A stretch of DNA of 35,247 bases, taken from the NCBI GenBank assembly GCA_002781745.1, contig PFFW01000074.1, forward strand, positions 1-35,247. The letters run 5' to 3'. A program made the position numbers and the translations under genes. Below the pieces are notes generated by a model. It saw nothing but the letters and a program-made list of their open reading frames with translations, did not search any database and was not told the origin of the DNA. Positions 34,500-35,247 of the stretch are shown here, in pieces; position 1 is the first letter of the stretch; each line of letters opens with the position of its first letter. Source of the DNA: Rhodospirillales bacterium CG15_BIG_FIL_POST_REV_8_21_14_020_66_15 (lineage in GTDB: Bacteria > Pseudomonadota > Alphaproteobacteria > Rhodospirillales > Casp-alpha2).

Positions 34500-35114
34500 A
34501 TGTCGAAGCGTCTCGCCTCGAAATACAAGATCAACCGCCGCCTGGGCGAAAACCTCTGGGGTCGCCCGAAAAGCCCCGTCAACACCCGCCAATACGGCCC
34601 CGGCCAGCACGGCCAGCGGCGCAAGAAGCCGTCCGACTTCGGCACCCAGCTGATGGCCAAGCAGAAGCTGAAGGGCTACTACGGCAACATCTCGGAAAAG
34701 CAGTTCCGCAAGTATTACGCCGAGGCCTCGCGCCGCAAGGGCGACACCTCGGAAAACCTGATCGGCCTGCTGGAGCGCCGCCTGGACGCCGTCGTCTACC
34801 GCATGAAGTTCGTGCCGACCGTGTTCGCCGCCCGGCAGTTCGTCAACCACGGCCACGTCAAGGTCAACGGCAAGCGGGTCAACATCCCGTCCTACCAGGT
34901 CCGCGAAGGCGACGTCATCGAGGTCAAGGACAAGTCCCGGGAAATGCCGCTGGTGCTGCTCGCCATCGAATCGTCCGAACGCGACGTGCCCGACTACATG
35001 GAAGTGAACCACAAGAAATTGGCCGGTACCTTCCTGCGCACGCCCAAGCTGGCCGACGTTCCCTATCCGGTTCAGATGGAACCGAACTTGGTCATCGAAT
35101 TCTATTCCCGCTAA
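34500..35114 (+). CDS. rpsD: 30S ribosomal protein S4
   Basis: A 204-residue primary 16S rRNA-binding protein that nucleates 30S body assembly. The N-terminus [21 protein letters not shown] then [24 protein letters not shown] has no zinc-binding cysteines, as in alphaproteobacteria. The S4 RNA-binding domain spans about 92-150 ([40 protein letters not shown]). It ends with [14 protein letters not shown] precedes the ATG by 10 bases. It has its own promoter and a downstream terminator, so it is monocistronic here. Confidence 0.98.
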   Translation: MSKRLASKYKINRRLGENLWGRPKSPVNTRQYGPGQHGQRRKKPSDFGTQLMAKQKLKGYYGNISEKQFRKYYAEASRRKGDTSENLIGLLERRLDAVVYRMKFVPTVFAARQFVNHGHVKVNGKRVNIPSYQVREGDVIEVKDKSREMPLVLLAIESSERDVPDYMEVNHKKLAGTFLRTPKLADVPYPVQMEPNLVIEFYSR

Positions 35115-35129
35115 GGGAATTCACGAATT

Positions 35130-35175
35130 GGCGCGGTTTTCTCCGCGCCGGAAAAGGGGCACCATCGGGTGCCCC
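35130..35175 (+). other. two hairpins after rpsD
   Basis: GGCGCGG-TTTTCT-CCGCGCC (35130-35149) and GGGGCACC-ATCG-GGTGCCCC (35156-35175) are perfect stems of 7 and 8 bp. Neither is followed by a long T run. They precede the terminator and may protect the 3' end of the mRNA. Confidence 0.5.
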
Positions 35176-35188
35176 TCAGACTGCTGAC

Positions 35189-35217
35189 AAACCCCTCGCC
35201 ATTGGCGGGGGGTTTTG
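35189..35217 (+). terminator. rpsD terminator
   Basis: AAACCCCTCGCC (35189-35200), loop ATT, GGCGGGGGGTTT (35204-35215): a 12-bp stem (one G-U pair) with T-rich end, 75 bases after the rpsD stop. Confidence 0.85.
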
Positions 35218-35247
35218 ATTCAATTGGTCATGCTGAAAGAACCGTCC

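Overview
The window is high-G+C chromosomal DNA, about 65% in the housekeeping stretches I counted by hand. It reads as an alphaproteobacterium, most likely of the Rhodospirillales in the broad sense. The indicators are an fdxA-carD pair, a PAS_5-type PAS protein, GluQRS, a zinc-free S4 protein (rpsD), and copper and phosphonate genes of alphaproteobacterial type. This placement is an inference. I found no tRNA, rRNA, CRISPR array, transposase or phage gene.

Layout. (1) 1-9005 is mainly housekeeping: a partial DUF938 methyltransferase (-), a TerB-like protein, 7Fe ferredoxin FdxA, CarD and a PAS protein (+). Then come a leftward gluQRS / SNase-like nuclease / M48 lipoprotein protease run, a carboxylesterase (+), an unusual FecR-cyclophilin fusion (+) and an HNH nuclease (+). 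(2) 9002-16908 is a leftward copper-resistance island. The first group is P-type ATPase, CueR, cytochrome c and a SHOCT protein, each junction being a few bases or an overlap, followed by a His-rich CopL-like protein. The second group is cupredoxin, CopA multicopper oxidase, CopB and DUF411. A CueR-type promoter with a 19-bp spacer precedes the ATPase. (3) 17269-21245 is a rightward operon of aldehyde dehydrogenase, Fe-alcohol dehydrogenase and a glutamine-synthetase-like ligase. (4) 21260-23005 is a single AT-richer membrane protein gene of unknown family. (5) 23042-32418 is a complete 2-aminoethylphosphonate (AEP) module: LysR regulator (-), AepXVW-type ABC transporter, PhnW, PhnA and PhnY (+). 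(6) 32535-34271 encodes a Na/Pi cotransporter with a PhoU domain, and 34500-35114 is rpsD with its own promoter and terminator.

How it works together. The AEP module imports AEP (AepXVW), transaminates it to phosphonoacetaldehyde (PhnW), oxidises that to phosphonoacetate (PhnY) and hydrolyses it to acetate and phosphate (PhnA). The Na/Pi-type carrier next door may handle the phosphate. The copper island combines efflux from the cytoplasm, CueR sensing, periplasmic oxidation and binding, and an outer-membrane protein.

Most notable: a bipartite motif, CCTAT-N17-ACGATTTGA, occurs with identical spacing in three intergenic regions of the AEP module (lysR/aepX, phnW, phnA). I propose it as the binding site of the AEP LysR regulator. 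Other leads are the FecR-cyclophilin fusion with a changed catalytic position, the atypical-composition membrane gene, the Fe-ADH/ALDH/GS-like operon beside the phosphonate genes, and a minus-strand terminator hinting at an antisense RNA between fdxA and carD.
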